Origin: an uncultured Clostridia bacterium
GTDB taxonomy: Bacteria; Bacillota; Clostridia; Oscillospirales; Acutalibacteraceae
Assembly (NCBI GenBank): GCA_947589485.1
Contig: CANQBK010000005.1
Coordinates: 1 to 50,439, forward strand
Length of the DNA: 50,439 bases
Direction of reading: 5' to 3'
Shown here one piece after another: positions 14,847 through 22,736 of this stretch. Within the stretch, counting starts at the first letter, position 1; every line of letters begins with the position of its first letter. Position numbers and translations under genes: made by a program. A model generated the notes under the pieces. That model had not been told where the DNA came from, did no database searches, and saw only the letters and a program-made list of their open reading frames with translations.

Positions 14847-16091
14847 CTATCTTTCCGATGCAAACGCAAATATTTCGTTTTCATCTTCACCGAGAACGGT
14901 AGAAACAAAATATCTCACATCGTCCATTGCGTGGTCATTTTCCTTATTAGGAGCGTCCTTTCCTCCGCTCTCCCACCGATACAGTCCAAACTCTCTTATA
15001 CAGTCCTCGCAAACCCTGCATATTCGTATTTTCCCCTCCTTAAGCGCCGTACCGGTTTTCCTTATTCCGTCAAGTACATTGTTTCTTGCGGGAACGGCAT
15101 TGTATTTTCCGTGCCGCCTTATAACCTCTATAAAACTGGCGGCGGAGGGGTCGACAACAATTTTCCTTACTTCTCTTTCGCCTATAAGCTCACACAGCCC
15201 TTGGTAATGCTCTTCATCTGTCTTAGAGCCTCCCTGCTTTCTTGAATCATAATAATATTCGTCAATTCTGTACCATACCCCCTCGCTTAATCCCCACAAT
15301 CCGAATGATGAGGGATTGACCGTACCGTAATCGCACGAAACGGCATATTCGTCAAATTTGTTCGGCACATCATAAATCATTTTGTCGTCGGACATAAACG
15401 GATAAATAAGTCCCTCGCTTGCCGTCCATTTTCCCAAAACAAAACGGTCATAAAAACTTCCCGAATACAGATTTTTGTAACGGCTAAGTATTTTTTCCGA
15501 CAGGGAGGGATTATCCTCCATTTTAAAGTGCAGATAATATATATTTTTCTCCTTTGCTTTTTTTACCCATTCTCTGCAAAACCAATGCTGGGGATACTCG
15601 GGATTGCAGTTGAACCACAGCTTTGAATTTTCTGTCGAGCATCTTGCAAGAGCCTGTTCAACAAACGACCTCGGCATAAGCACGACCTCGTCAAACATAA
15701 CTCCGCACAATGTCATTCCCTGAATAAGCGACGCCGAGCTTTCGTCACGTCCGCCAAAAAAATAAAATCTGTTTTTCCTGCCGTTTCGGCACACATCTAA
15801 TATGTTGGACGACAGCTTTTCTTCAACATCAAACCCAAGCTCTCTCAAAACGGGTATCAGCGGCTCGGCAACATTTCTCTTAACGGATTTTATGGTTTTG
15901 CCGCAAACAGCAAAGCTGCCGCCGTCAAAGCAGAACATTGCCCACGCCGCAAACGATACGCTCATACACAGAGTTTTACCGCTGCGGACAGCGCCGTCAC
16001 ATATAATACCGTCATACTTTGAACTTTCACGCATCGGCGACCACCAGCCCAGCACCTCAAGCTGTTTTCTTGAAAACGGCTTGTAGTTCAT
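14847..16091 (-). CDS. terminase large subunit (XtmB-like)
   Basis: A 414-aa packaging motor. Walker A is DGAVRSGKT (about residues 32-40), Walker B is GVMFDE (about 130-135), and the Asn in FNCNPEYPQHWF marks the coupling motif. The RNase-H-like nuclease has SCDYG, VVDPSA and DHAMDDVRY, so all acidic residues appear present. This argues that the element can, or recently could, package DNA rather than being a pure tailocin. Confidence 0.93.
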   Translation of the reverse strand: MNYKPFSRKQLEVLGWWSPMRESSKYDGIICDGAVRSGKTLCMSVSFAAWAMFCFDGGSFAVCGKTIKSVKRNVAEPLIPVLRELGFDVEEKLSSNILDVCRNGRKNRFYFFGGRDESSASLIQGMTLCGVMFDEVVLMPRSFVEQALARCSTENSKLWFNCNPEYPQHWFCREWVKKAKEKNIYYLHFKMEDNPSLSEKILSRYKNLYSGSFYDRFVLGKWTASEGLIYPFMSDDKMIYDVPNKFDEYAVSCDYGTVNPSSFGLWGLSEGVWYRIDEYYYDSRKQGGSKTDEEHYQGLCELIGEREVRKIVVDPSAASFIEVIRRHGKYNAVPARNNVLDGIRKTGTALKEGKIRICRVCEDCIREFGLYRWESGGKDAPNKENDHAMDDVRYFVSTVLGEDENEIFAFASER

Positions 16092-16111
16092 TCTTTCACC
16101 TCCGCCGTTCC

Positions 16112-16573
16112 TTATTCCTCTTCGTCAACCTTGTCACATTCCCCGTATTGTGCAATACCGCCTATAACGGCATTGTAAAAATCCGACTGCGCCGATTTAT
16201 CGGCATTTTTCAAATTTTCGAGCTTTTCAAGAGCTTTCAGCCTGTCAAAAAATTTTATTTCCATAGCCCCCTCCTTCGGACGTTTAATTTCCGCAACATT
16301 AAACAAATCATATTCGGCGCATTTTTCTTCAGGGTATTCATTTTCAAACATAAGCCTTACAGCGTCGCTTACATCTCCAAACGCAATGCGTTCATATCCG
16401 CAAATCGACTTATGTCTTATGTTCTTTTCCCTTTGGCGGTACAATTCCTCCATTTCCTCATTTATGTCTTTCCTTACTGCCAACGCCGCCGCTGTCTTAG
16501 CTGGATTTAAATATCCTGCCTTTGCTGCTGCCCTTTCCGCGTTTCCGCTCTCTGCAAAATAAAAACAGAACAA
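16112..16573 (-). CDS. terminase small subunit (XtmA-like), start unclear
   Basis: About 153 aa from a TTG at 16573. The pattern FYFAESGNAERAAAKAGYLN, followed by a block ending LAVRKDINEEM, is the N-terminal DNA-binding part of XtmA-type small terminases. The reading frame continues upstream without a stop for 17 further codons (WEIYRNRKGLKAKEKL) that resemble the usual N-terminus, yet there is no ATG or GTG in it. An ATG at about 16619 lies in another frame and stops after ten codons. Either a rare start is used or a one-base change has damaged the 5' end. Confidence 0.7.
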   Translation of the reverse strand: MFCFYFAESGNAERAAAKAGYLNPAKTAAALAVRKDINEEMEELYRQREKNIRHKSICGYERIAFGDVSDAVRLMFENEYPEEKCAEYDLFNVAEIKRPKEGAMEIKFFDRLKALEKLENLKNADKSAQSDFYNAVIGGIAQYGECDKVDEEE

Positions 16574-16650
16574 TTTTTCTTTTGCTTTAAGCCCCTTTCT
16601 GTTTCTGTATATTTCCCATACCTCCCTTCAATCACCCTTTTAAAAACAAA

Positions 16651-16678
16651 AAAATTCGACCTGCCAAGGTCGAATTTT
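16651..16678 (-). terminator. intrinsic terminator upstream of the phage operon
   Basis: AAAATTCGACC pairs with GGTCGAATTTT over 11 bp with a 6-base loop, followed on the minus strand by a run of T. It ends transcription of the C39-peptidase gene only about 80 bases before the terminase gene. I see no promoter between them. Confidence 0.9.
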
Positions 16679-16757
16679 CAAAAATTTATTTAATTTTCGG
16701 GAAAAATATTTAAATCGACATTACTGACAATGCACTATTCGGGATTTACCGCTTCCG

Positions 16758-19208
16758 TCAACCGTCAATAATAACAGCATTTCTGCCCTGTTCGTCATAT
16801 CTTAGCCTAAACAGATCATAATTGTACTCGGTAAGACCCGTTGTACTTTGCATCGGGTCTGCCGCATAAATAATTTTTCTTTCGGGATCATATCCCGCAA
16901 TAACAAGACAATGCTCATTTCCTTTCCACGTTACCTGCTTGCCGTCAGGCGTTTTCCAAGAGGTCGTCAAAATTGTCGGCTCCATATTCATCGTTGCCCA
17001 AGCCAAAACAGGCTTTCCCTGTTTAAGGTATTCAAACAATTTATAAAGATACTGTCCGTTTACGGTTTTTGCTCTTTTTGAAGAGTTTTGACTTTTCAAA
17101 TAATTGTTGGCGGTCGTTTCAATACATTTGCTGTAACATCCGTAAGAATCGCTTGTTGTCGGTGAACCCACAAAGGTCGTAAACGGATCGGGACCGTACA
17201 ACTCGCCGTTTGAATAGTAAAAACCGCCCTTTGGCAAATATAGATTCGCAATAGTATTTTTACTTATATTAAAACCGTAATAATTCAAACAGCAAGTCAA
17301 AGCGGTTACTTCACATCCCGTCGGCAATGACGGGTAGCTGTACTGACATATATTGTTTACGGGCAGATAATATCTTGACTTTACATAAAGATATTTTGAA
17401 GCGTAATTATCGTTGGCGTCTAAAGACGCGACCCGTACCGTATAATCTCCCACAGATGGCAAGGTTATTTTCTTGCTTGCGTCATCGGAATAGCCGCTCA
17501 CATCTTTCCACGCTCCGCCGTTAAGTCTGTACGAATATTTGTATTTGTACGGTTGAGTGCCTCCCTTAAACTTAGCGTAAGCCGTTACCGAACTTCCGCA
17601 ATATATCCAATCATTGTTTACAGACGAACCATTGTCCTCAAACTTAGTCTTCTCTTTGTTTACAACATCTATGTAGATATATTTCGAGGTATAATTTCCG
17701 ACGGCGTCTTTCGAGGCTATCCTGTATGTGACCTTGCCGCTGATTGACGGCAGCTTGACCGAAAGGTTTGCAGTCGAAGAATAATTTTTAATATCATTCC
17801 ACGTCCCGTTTTCGTTTCTAACGGAATATTTATAGGTATACGGTTGTGTACCGCCCTTAAATTTCGCATAAAGCACAATGCTTTCACCTGCTGAAGCCTT
17901 AGTCTTGCTTGCGTATGAACCGTTTTCTTTAAAAGGCTCGCTTGCTTTTTTGTCTGACTTTACCGTAATATATTTTGAAGCGTAATTACCGTTGCTGTCC
18001 AAAGATGCGACCCGTACCGTGTAATTTCCCACAGACGGCAGTGTTATTTTCTTGCTTGCGGCGTCGGTATAGCCGCCCTCGTCTTTCCACGCTCCGCCGT
18101 TAAGTCTGTACGAATATTTGTATTTGTACGGTTGAGTGCCTCCCTTAAACTTAGCGTAAGCCGTTACCGAATCTCCGCTATATATCGAACTCTTGTTCAC
18201 ATACGAACCGTTATCCTCAAACTTTTTCCCCGTTTTATTTACAACATCAACATATATATATTTTGATGTATATGTTCCAACGGCGTCTTTCGAGGCAATT
18301 CTGTATGTAACTCTGCCGATACTTGACGGCAGCTTGACCGAAAGGCTTGCAGTCGAAGAATAATTTTTAATATCATTCCACGTCCCGTTTGCGTTTTTAA
18401 CGGAATATTTATAAGTATACGGTTGTGTACCTCCATTAAACTTTGCATAAAGCACAACGCTTTCACCGACTGAATCCTTTGTTTTGCTTGCGTATGAACC
18501 GTTTTCTTTAAATGCCGTGCCTGTATTTTTACCCACCGTTACCGTAAGATATTTTGACGCATACTCGCCGTTCACATCTTTAGCGGCTATTCTTACCGTA
18601 TACTCGCCGATATTTTTCGGAAGCGTAATTTTTTCCGTATCCGAATACGAATAAGTTTTTAAGTCTTTCCATACTCCGTTCAGCCTTATTGAATATTTGT
18701 ATTTGTACGGTTCTGTACCTCCCTTAAATTTTGCGTAGGCCGTTAAGGTTCCTCCCGAATAAGCAAAATCAGAGCTTAAACTCGAACCGTTTTCCGAGAA
18801 ATCCATCAACGTATTTTTCTTTACAACAACATTAAAATACTTTGACGCATAAGCGCCCTTGGCGTCTTTTGCGGCTGTACGAAGCGTATAAAGTCCCGAA
18901 ACGGACGGCATTTTAATCTCGCAGCTTGTTTTGTCCGAATAATCACTTAAATTCGTCCAGCTCCCGTCGCTGTTCCGTATCGAATACTTATATTTATAAG
19001 GTTTAATTCCCCCGTCAAATACCGAGTTTATGATAACCTTTTCGCCTATGTATACATTGTCGCTGCTGACAGATGAATTTTTTTCGGCAAATACCGCAGC
19101 ATTTACTTGAATACTGTCAAATGTGAAATAAGCTGTACCTATCGACAGTACCAATAAAAAAACCATCAGTCTGTAAAATTCATTTTTGAAATTCACCCGT
19201 TTTACCAT
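16758..19208 (-). CDS. secreted protein with six Ig-like repeats and a C-terminal C39-like cysteine peptidase
   Basis: An 816-aa exported protein. The ATG at 19208 has AGGAGG 8 bases upstream. A signal or anchor segment (FYRLMVFLLVLSIGTAYF) is followed by six repeats of about 95 aa (GG-x-PY-KYKYS, then TVRxASxD..G.YASKY). Repeats 3-4 and 5-6 are near-copies of each other. The last ~200 aa are a Peptidase_C39_2-type domain with the catalytic Cys in PTGCEVTAL, His in NEHCLVIAGYD and Asp in AADPMQ. No ABC exporter gene lies nearby, so it is not an obvious bacteriocin-processing enzyme; extracellular or wall-associated proteolysis is more likely. The repeat type is shared with the CAP protein at 1813-3486. 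Confidence 0.9.
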   Translation of the reverse strand: MVKRVNFKNEFYRLMVFLLVLSIGTAYFTFDSIQVNAAVFAEKNSSVSSDNVYIGEKVIINSVFDGGIKPYKYKYSIRNSDGSWTNLSDYSDKTSCEIKMPSVSGLYTLRTAAKDAKGAYASKYFNVVVKKNTLMDFSENGSSLSSDFAYSGGTLTAYAKFKGGTEPYKYKYSIRLNGVWKDLKTYSYSDTEKITLPKNIGEYTVRIAAKDVNGEYASKYLTVTVGKNTGTAFKENGSYASKTKDSVGESVVLYAKFNGGTQPYTYKYSVKNANGTWNDIKNYSSTASLSVKLPSSIGRVTYRIASKDAVGTYTSKYIYVDVVNKTGKKFEDNGSYVNKSSIYSGDSVTAYAKFKGGTQPYKYKYSYRLNGGAWKDEGGYTDAASKKITLPSVGNYTVRVASLDSNGNYASKYITVKSDKKASEPFKENGSYASKTKASAGESIVLYAKFKGGTQPYTYKYSVRNENGTWNDIKNYSSTANLSVKLPSISGKVTYRIASKDAVGNYTSKYIYIDVVNKEKTKFEDNGSSVNNDWIYCGSSVTAYAKFKGGTQPYKYKYSYRLNGGAWKDVSGYSDDASKKITLPSVGDYTVRVASLDANDNYASKYLYVKSRYYLPVNNICQYSYPSLPTGCEVTALTCCLNYYGFNISKNTIANLYLPKGGFYYSNGELYGPDPFTTFVGSPTTSDSYGCYSKCIETTANNYLKSQNSSKRAKTVNGQYLYKLFEYLKQGKPVLAWATMNMEPTILTTSWKTPDGKQVTWKGNEHCLVIAGYDPERKIIYAADPMQSTTGLTEYNYDLFRLRYDEQGRNAVIIDG

Positions 19209-19241
19209 AAAATTGTCCTCCTATTATGAAAATTCATAACA

Positions 19242-19269
19242 ATTATATCACAAGCCTTACGGAATACAA
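19242..19269 (-). promoter_or_regulatory. sigma-A promoter of the C39-peptidase gene
   Basis: Minus strand TTGTAT (19264-19269), 16-base spacer, TATAAT (19242-19247), 33 bases before the start codon. It lies directly beside the 19-bp repeat at 19282-19300. Confidence 0.7.
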
Positions 19270-19281
19270 TACCAAAATGAA

Positions 19282-19300
19282 TTTTATATGAATACAAATG
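19282..19300 (+). repeat. 19-bp direct repeat, left copy
   Basis: TTTTATATGAATACAAATG, identical in sequence and orientation to 24172-24190. The two copies bracket precisely the five-gene ATP-grasp/alpha-E/transglutaminase/M14 operon. Confidence 0.85.
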
Positions 19301-19367
19301 CTGTTCGTCCTTGAATTTTTCTGTCTATGATATTATATCTTCTCCATTTTCTCCGCACAGGTTCCAA

Positions 19368-20294
19368 TCATTTCTCAATCAATTTTATAACCGATGTACT
19401 TGCATAAGTCATAGGTTCATTATGCACAAAAAAAACGATTCTGTCTGCAGGAGCGTAAAGCGTTTCGAGAACATCTCCTTCATAGGGGTCTAAAATATTT
19501 GCTAACGGCTGTCCGGTCTTTACTTCTTCCCCCGCTTTTACCATTGCCTCGAAAATACCGGACTTTTCCGTTTTGACCGGAAACATATCGTTGTCCTGCA
19601 CCACTTTCGACTGTAATTTCCCTGGAATGGTGTACTTTATGATACCTTGTGCCGACAGAAAATTCATAACAGCTAAAACCGCCTGTCCCGCGCTATTTTT
19701 ATCAATTCGTGATGTGGTAGAAGTGTATAAAGAAAACGCCTGTGTCTCCCACACCTGCCAGTTATAATTTAAGGTCGCCGTATCGTATGGCCTCACCTTG
19801 CGGACGATCACATAAGGAAGTCCAAACTGTTTTGCCGTCTCAGGATCACTAAATCCCTCGTCCATCAGGCGGACATGAGGTACAAAATCCCCCGGCATAT
19901 AAAAAGAGGTAAACTGGATACCTAACCGATAATCTGAAATTTCCCTAAAAACGCCGTCAGCGATTCTCTGCGTTGTCTCTCCCAAATCATATCCGGGAAA
20001 CATTCTATTTATATCCGTGTTGTCTGTCGACCAAAATCTTTTTTGTATATTCATCGAATACGGATTGATAGAGGGCAGGATCAATATTTTATAACCTGTT
20101 TTTATTCGGCCTTCCTCCTCAAGCTGTTTCATTTTCTTGATCAAGCAGGAACAGCAATATAGCTGCTGTACCTCATTTCCTCTGGAGCTGCCCACGATAC
20201 AGACAGATTTTTCCCCCTCGCCAAACTCATAACCTGTCACACGAAAGATGTCCCTGTAAAGTTCTTTCATTTCATAGATGATTCTCTTATTCAT
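19368..20294 (-). CDS. AstE/aspartoacylase-like M14 protein lacking zinc histidines (likely pseudoenzyme)
   Basis: A 308-aa protein of the succinylglutamate desuccinylase/aspartoacylase fold, last gene of the operon. The substrate motif is kept (NTDINRMFPG). At the first zinc motif HGxE, however, it has RGNE, and where the partner has DIHAS it has GIQFTS, so both zinc histidines are replaced (Arg and Gln). The C-terminal beta domain is complete (GEEVKTGQPLANILDPYEG). It overlaps the active-looking paralogue by 8 bases (ATGAATAA), suggesting translational coupling and a heteromeric partner. It may bind the substrate, regulate, or form a structural half of an active/inactive pair. Confidence 0.8.
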   Translation of the reverse strand: MNKRIIYEMKELYRDIFRVTGYEFGEGEKSVCIVGSSRGNEVQQLYCCSCLIKKMKQLEEEGRIKTGYKILILPSINPYSMNIQKRFWSTDNTDINRMFPGYDLGETTQRIADGVFREISDYRLGIQFTSFYMPGDFVPHVRLMDEGFSDPETAKQFGLPYVIVRKVRPYDTATLNYNWQVWETQAFSLYTSTTSRIDKNSAGQAVLAVMNFLSAQGIIKYTIPGKLQSKVVQDNDMFPVKTEKSGIFEAMVKAGEEVKTGQPLANILDPYEGDVLETLYAPADRIVFFVHNEPMTYASTSVIKLIEK

Positions 20295-21237
20295 ATCCGC
20301 ACACCTCTTTCTTTAGCAGCCTTCCCATAAGAGCGCCCTCCACAACGATAGGATAATCTCTTATCGTAAACAACATACCGTCTTTCGGTGCTTGTACCTC
20401 GTCCAGTATATTTCCCCGCAGGGGATCTACGATTCTTCCGATTATCTGTCCTTTCTGCAATCTTGCCCCATGCTTTACCGACGGCAGGAATACTCCGCTG
20501 ACACTTGCATTCAAATAACTGACGTCCTCAGGGTCACGGGAAATTATCGGCTGTTTGACCGATTTCACTTCTCCATTCCATATTCCCATCTGCTTCATTA
20601 AATTAAAAATGCCATCAATCAGCTGTTCCCCATATTCCTGTGTAATACGCATACCTACCCCCATTTCCACAACAAGAACCGGCGTACCTGCACAATTCAG
20701 ACTATGAGCAAACGTCGCTTCCAATACCGTACTGGCTCCATGTACCCATATCAAGTCAACATTTGCATTCTGCGCCATCGGCAGCAGCATATCCTGATGC
20801 AGTTCATTAATGCGTATCTGCGGTATTTCCGTCAGATAAATATTACTGGCATGTATGTCTAAAACACAATCCGAGCCTTTCACATCTTCTACGATGCACG
20901 CCGCCAGATGTTCCATCATACTGCCATCTATATTGCCCGGAAATATGCGGTTCATATCCAGGTCAAAGGCAGGGATACCTCTGGTAATAGAATCTATTCC
21001 CAACGGATTCATAGCAGGATAAATATCCACGATTCCCGTCAGCTTTTCCTTATTTTGGCTAATGCGGCGCTGTAATTCAAAACATACATACTGTCCCTCC
21101 AGCTCATCGCCATGGATTCCTGTCACGATACTTATTCTTTTCATATCTTGTTTCGGATTATCCGGCATAAGGCGGTTTTTTTTGATTTCCAGCACCTCGT
21201 CTACCGGTAATCCGGCAGCGGCTATTGTCTTTATCAT
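20287..21237 (-). CDS. AstE/aspartoacylase-like M14 zinc hydrolase
   Basis: A 316-aa predicted metallo-amidohydrolase. The ATG at 21237 is chosen (AAAGGAAAT upstream, 5 bases after the transglutaminase stop). Zinc motif HGDE (ISIVTGIHGDELEG), substrate motif DLDMNRIFPG, third zinc ligand in LDIHASN, and catalytic Glu in LVVEMGVGM are all present. The C-terminal beta domain (KGQIIGRIVDPLRGN) matches AstE/AspA relatives. Family members remove acyl groups from amino acids or cleave C-terminal amide or peptide bonds. Beside an ATP-grasp ligase and a transglutaminase it may trim or reverse the same linkage. Confidence 0.85.
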   Translation of the reverse strand: MIKTIAAAGLPVDEVLEIKKNRLMPDNPKQDMKRISIVTGIHGDELEGQYVCFELQRRISQNKEKLTGIVDIYPAMNPLGIDSITRGIPAFDLDMNRIFPGNIDGSMMEHLAACIVEDVKGSDCVLDIHASNIYLTEIPQIRINELHQDMLLPMAQNANVDLIWVHGASTVLEATFAHSLNCAGTPVLVVEMGVGMRITQEYGEQLIDGIFNLMKQMGIWNGEVKSVKQPIISRDPEDVSYLNASVSGVFLPSVKHGARLQKGQIIGRIVDPLRGNILDEVQAPKDGMLFTIRDYPIVVEGALMGRLLKKEVCGYE

Positions 21238-21242
21238 ACTTT

Positions 21243-22037
21243 TTATTTCCTTTCTCTTTTTTCTACCAGAACAGAAATGTTCTGTGACTGTGCGCCGCCA
21301 TTCCACATCAGCCCTCGGTTAATGGCGCAATCCGCCGCATCTCTGCCATGGCCGAGCTTTATGTAATGGTCTAAAACCAAACAATCATTCGTCGGATCAA
21401 AACCGATCCACACATTATTGCACAACGCTTCTACCCATGCGTGGCTTTGACCCTCTCCAACTATCAAACCGCACACATAACGGGCAGGGATCCCGAACAG
21501 GCGAAGAAGTGTAATATAAATATGGGCATAATCCTGACAAACGCCCTCTCCCAGTTTCCACGCTTCCTCCGCTGTCGTCCCGATACCGGTAACTCCCGCT
21601 GTATATTTAAAATCCTGATGCAGTCTGTGCATTAGCTCCATACAAATTTCATACCGACTCATATACTTTGAAAAATCTTGAGCCTTAAAATATCCTAACA
21701 ATCCGTCGTCGGGAACGCATTTGCCATGCGGCATACGGTAAATTCCCGTTATCTCTTCGCAATTCTTTTCTTCATAATCCGTCTGAAGAATTTCTACATC
21801 GCCAACCGTATGCAAAATAAATTGTCGGTGAGGTTCCGTCTCGCAGCCATAGATTTGCTTATTGCCAAAGGAATCTTCTCCCAAGGAATACTCCGTTTCA
21901 GGGAAAATAGAAATCTTTGTTTCCGGCACATGCTGTCTTGCATCTTCCCTCGGCATACATTTGATAGTAAAATAGCATCTTCCTACCGGTTCTTCATACT
22001 CAATTTTCATCTTATAATCAAAGTGCAGCATTACCAC
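21243..22037 (-). CDS. transglutaminase-like cysteine protease
   Basis: A 264-aa protein with an N-terminal beta domain (Bact_transglu_N-like) and a transglutaminase core. The catalytic Cys is in GEGVCQDYAHI, His in GQSHAWVEA and Asp in GFDPTND, so the triad is intact. The GTG at 22037 is used because GGAGTG sits 7 bases upstream. Members of this group accompany alpha-E and circularly permuted ATP-grasp proteins in a widespread conserved operon and are thought to cleave or transfer peptide amides; no product is known. Confidence 0.9.
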   Translation of the reverse strand: MVMLHFDYKMKIEYEEPVGRCYFTIKCMPREDARQHVPETKISIFPETEYSLGEDSFGNKQIYGCETEPHRQFILHTVGDVEILQTDYEEKNCEEITGIYRMPHGKCVPDDGLLGYFKAQDFSKYMSRYEICMELMHRLHQDFKYTAGVTGIGTTAEEAWKLGEGVCQDYAHIYITLLRLFGIPARYVCGLIVGEGQSHAWVEALCNNVWIGFDPTNDCLVLDHYIKLGHGRDAADCAINRGLMWNGGAQSQNISVLVEKRERK

Positions 22038-22073
22038 GAAATCACTCCTATCCTGCCGCTACTTTGCAGCTTA

Positions 22074-22736
22074 CTATATAATTGCCTCAACAATTGATAC
22101 AATCTTATAGTAATCCAAATCAGGATTTTGCACAAGAACTTTTAATTGTTCCAGCATCGCCTTATCATAAATCAATCCGCTTCTTTCCACACGCGGAACC
22201 ATACGGCATACTTCTCTATCCAATTCTGTTCTTGACACGCCTAACCGCGCATATAGGTCGATTCTTTCAATCCGTTTTCCTGCTTTAATTATATTTCTTA
22301 CCTGCTCTGAGTCGATTTGGTCGTCCACGATACCCCAAAACGCCAAAATGTGATCCATAATATACTGAAGCTCTATCATCGGGGCGTTGCTTGCTGCCGC
22401 CTTGTTCATATCATAAATGGCAAGCTGTATGTAAGAGAGTGCCTCCGATCCAATACTTTCCCTAAGCACAATGGCATTGTCATACGCTCGGTTCAAGTTG
22501 CTGATGATAGAGTCAGGGTTCTTATCATCAAAAGGATAACGTCTGAGGAAATCCTTCTTGGACGAATAAATATTCGGAATATCTATTGATTTACAAAATT
22601 CCTGATAACTTTCTATTTTCTCATCGATCATCATATCAAAGCTCTTGGAATAAAAACAAAGCGTTGTATATACTCTCTCTGTATATCTTCCCAGCCAATA
22701 TAAATGATCTGTCTGCTCTACTGATATAATACCCAT
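22074..22736 (-). CDS. alpha-E domain protein (DUF403)
   Basis: A 220-aa helical protein. The N-terminus DHLYWLGRYTERVYTTL and the motif GKRIERIDLYARL are hallmarks of alpha-E domains. It overlaps the ATP-grasp gene by 19 bases. Alpha-E proteins occur almost only with circularly permuted ATP-grasp and transglutaminase genes and probably form part of the same ligation complex. No catalytic residues are known. Confidence 0.92.
   Translation of the reverse strand: MGIISVEQTDHLYWLGRYTERVYTTLCFYSKSFDMMIDEKIESYQEFCKSIDIPNIYSSKKDFLRRYPFDDKNPDSIISNLNRAYDNAIVLRESIGSEALSYIQLAIYDMNKAAASNAPMIELQYIMDHILAFWGIVDDQIDSEQVRNIIKAGKRIERIDLYARLGVSRTELDREVCRMVPRVERSGLIYDKAMLEQLKVLVQNPDLDYYKIVSIVEAII

Noticed and set aside
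6007..16573. Tailocin (contractile bacteriocin) interpretation
   Set aside because: Tailocins keep sheath, tube and tape measure and lose the head; here the head and terminase are present and the sheath and tape measure are absent.
16758..17360. Bacteriocin-leader peptidase/ABC exporter reading of the C39 domain
   Set aside because: No ABC transporter domains and no small precursor peptide with a double-glycine leader nearby; the protein is secreted and repeat-bearing.
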